Assembly (NCBI GenBank): GCA_003648675.1
Contig: QMPS01000078.1
Coordinates: 1-5,153, forward strand
Reading direction: 5' to 3'
DNA: 5,153 nt
DNA from: Aquificota bacterium
GTDB lineage: Bacteria > Thermosulfidibacterota > Thermosulfidibacteria > Thermosulfidibacterales > B14-G1
Part shown: positions 4,872 through 5,153 of the stretch, piece after piece
Numbering within the stretch: position 1 is the stretch's first letter
How the letters are laid out: every line of letters starts with the position of its first letter
Notes under the pieces: model-generated
Database searches by the model: none
Seen by the model: the letters and a program-made list of their open reading frames with translations, nothing else
Told to the model about the DNA's origin: nothing
Made by a program: the position numbers and the translations under genes

Positions 4872-5153
4872 TCACGGCAGATAAAAGAGGGCCACGTCCA
4901 TAACGTTGGTGCCCGTGGGGCCCGTAATAAAAAGGTCACCCAAGGCCTTGAAGAAGGCGTACGAGTCGTTATTGTCCAAATAGCCCAAAGGAACCAGTCC
5001 CCTCCTCCTGGCCCGGTCCACCGTAGTCCCATCACCAAAAGCGCCGGCAGCCGGGGTCATCCCGTCAATACCGTCGGTGCCCGCCACCAAAAAGGAGCCG
5101 GGCCAGCCCTCTAACTCCAAGGCCAGGGCCAAGGCCATCTCCTGGGCCCGTCC
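4872..5153 (-). CDS. Glycerate 2-kinase, C-terminal MOFRL domain (partial)
   Basis: The window contains the last 93 residues. They carry the MOFRL-domain motifs GTDGIDG (fragment residues 25-31), AAGAFGDGTTV, NNDSYAFF (61-68) and TGPTGTNVMD (77-86). This family phosphorylates D-glycerate with ATP to 2-phosphoglycerate, feeding lower glycolysis, serine-cycle or tartrate and glyoxylate breakdown routes. Full-length proteins have about 420-450 residues, so the catalytic N-terminal domain lies beyond the right edge. The frame is open to the last base, and the fragment has no frameshift. The first internal ATG (5138) is not the start, because family-like residues (AQEMALAL) continue upstream. It ends at TGA 4872-4874, close to the broken amidohydrolase. 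Older annotations call such genes hydroxypyruvate reductase (TtuD). Confidence 0.9.
   Translation of the reverse strand, partial: GRAQEMALALALELEGWPGSFLVAGTDGIDGMTPAAGAFGDGTTVDRARRRGLVPLGYLDNNDSYAFFKALGDLFITGPTGTNVMDVALFYLP

Noticed and set aside
1..5153. CRISPR arrays, tRNA genes, insertion sequences, toxin-antitoxin or phage-defence genes
   Set aside because: No spaced repeat series, cloverleaf, transposase-like protein or terminal inverted repeat was seen. All intact genes are housekeeping or metabolic.

Overview
This is a 5.15 kb bacterial housekeeping window of roughly 50% GC. It probably comes from the Desulfobacterota (former Deltaproteobacteria) or a similarly deep anaerobic or thermophilic lineage. 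That placement is an inference from gene content: a Rex redox repressor, a stand-alone atpZ-atpI-atpB-atpE block of the ATP synthase F0 sector lacking the b subunit and F1 genes, an atpE with a signal-peptide-like leader, and a C5-pathway hemL directly upstream of the atp genes. No mobile element, tRNA, rRNA or CRISPR array is visible.

Layout. On the + strand, the last codons of rplM (L13) and the complete rpsI (S9) end at a hairpin terminator around 471-503. Everything after that is on the minus strand. Read in the direction of transcription, from high to low coordinates, the order is: the C-terminal MOFRL domain of a glycerate 2-kinase, running off the window edge; a decayed amidohydrolase gene with two frameshifts and a missing 3' half; hemL; a 170-bp intergenic region with a candidate promoter; atpZ (frame broken in a run of nine T); atpI; atpB; atpE; a strong 13-bp perfect-stem terminator; and rex, which converges on rpsI.

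How the genes fit together. atpZ-atpI-atpB-atpE is a compact, partly overlapping operon for the membrane rotor and stator channel (a and c subunits) plus two accessory proteins. rex encodes the NADH/NAD+-sensing repressor and lies immediately downstream. A good Rex-operator-like site (1145-1162) precedes the rex start, so rex is probably autoregulated. The rex -35 box appears to sit in the loop of the atp terminator. hemL makes 5-aminolevulinate for tetrapyrroles. The glycerate kinase and broken amidohydrolase belong to a separate, partly decayed unit upstream.

I see no previously undescribed system. The points worth a second look are the homopolymer frame break in atpZ, the two +1 frame breaks and truncation in the amidohydrolase, the interlocked terminator/promoter/operator before rex, and the c subunit's leader and ion-site residues. 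There are three single-base frame breaks between 2.7 and 4.8 kb, so sequencing error must be excluded before any of them is given a biological reading. No stretch longer than 300 bases lacks a gene.
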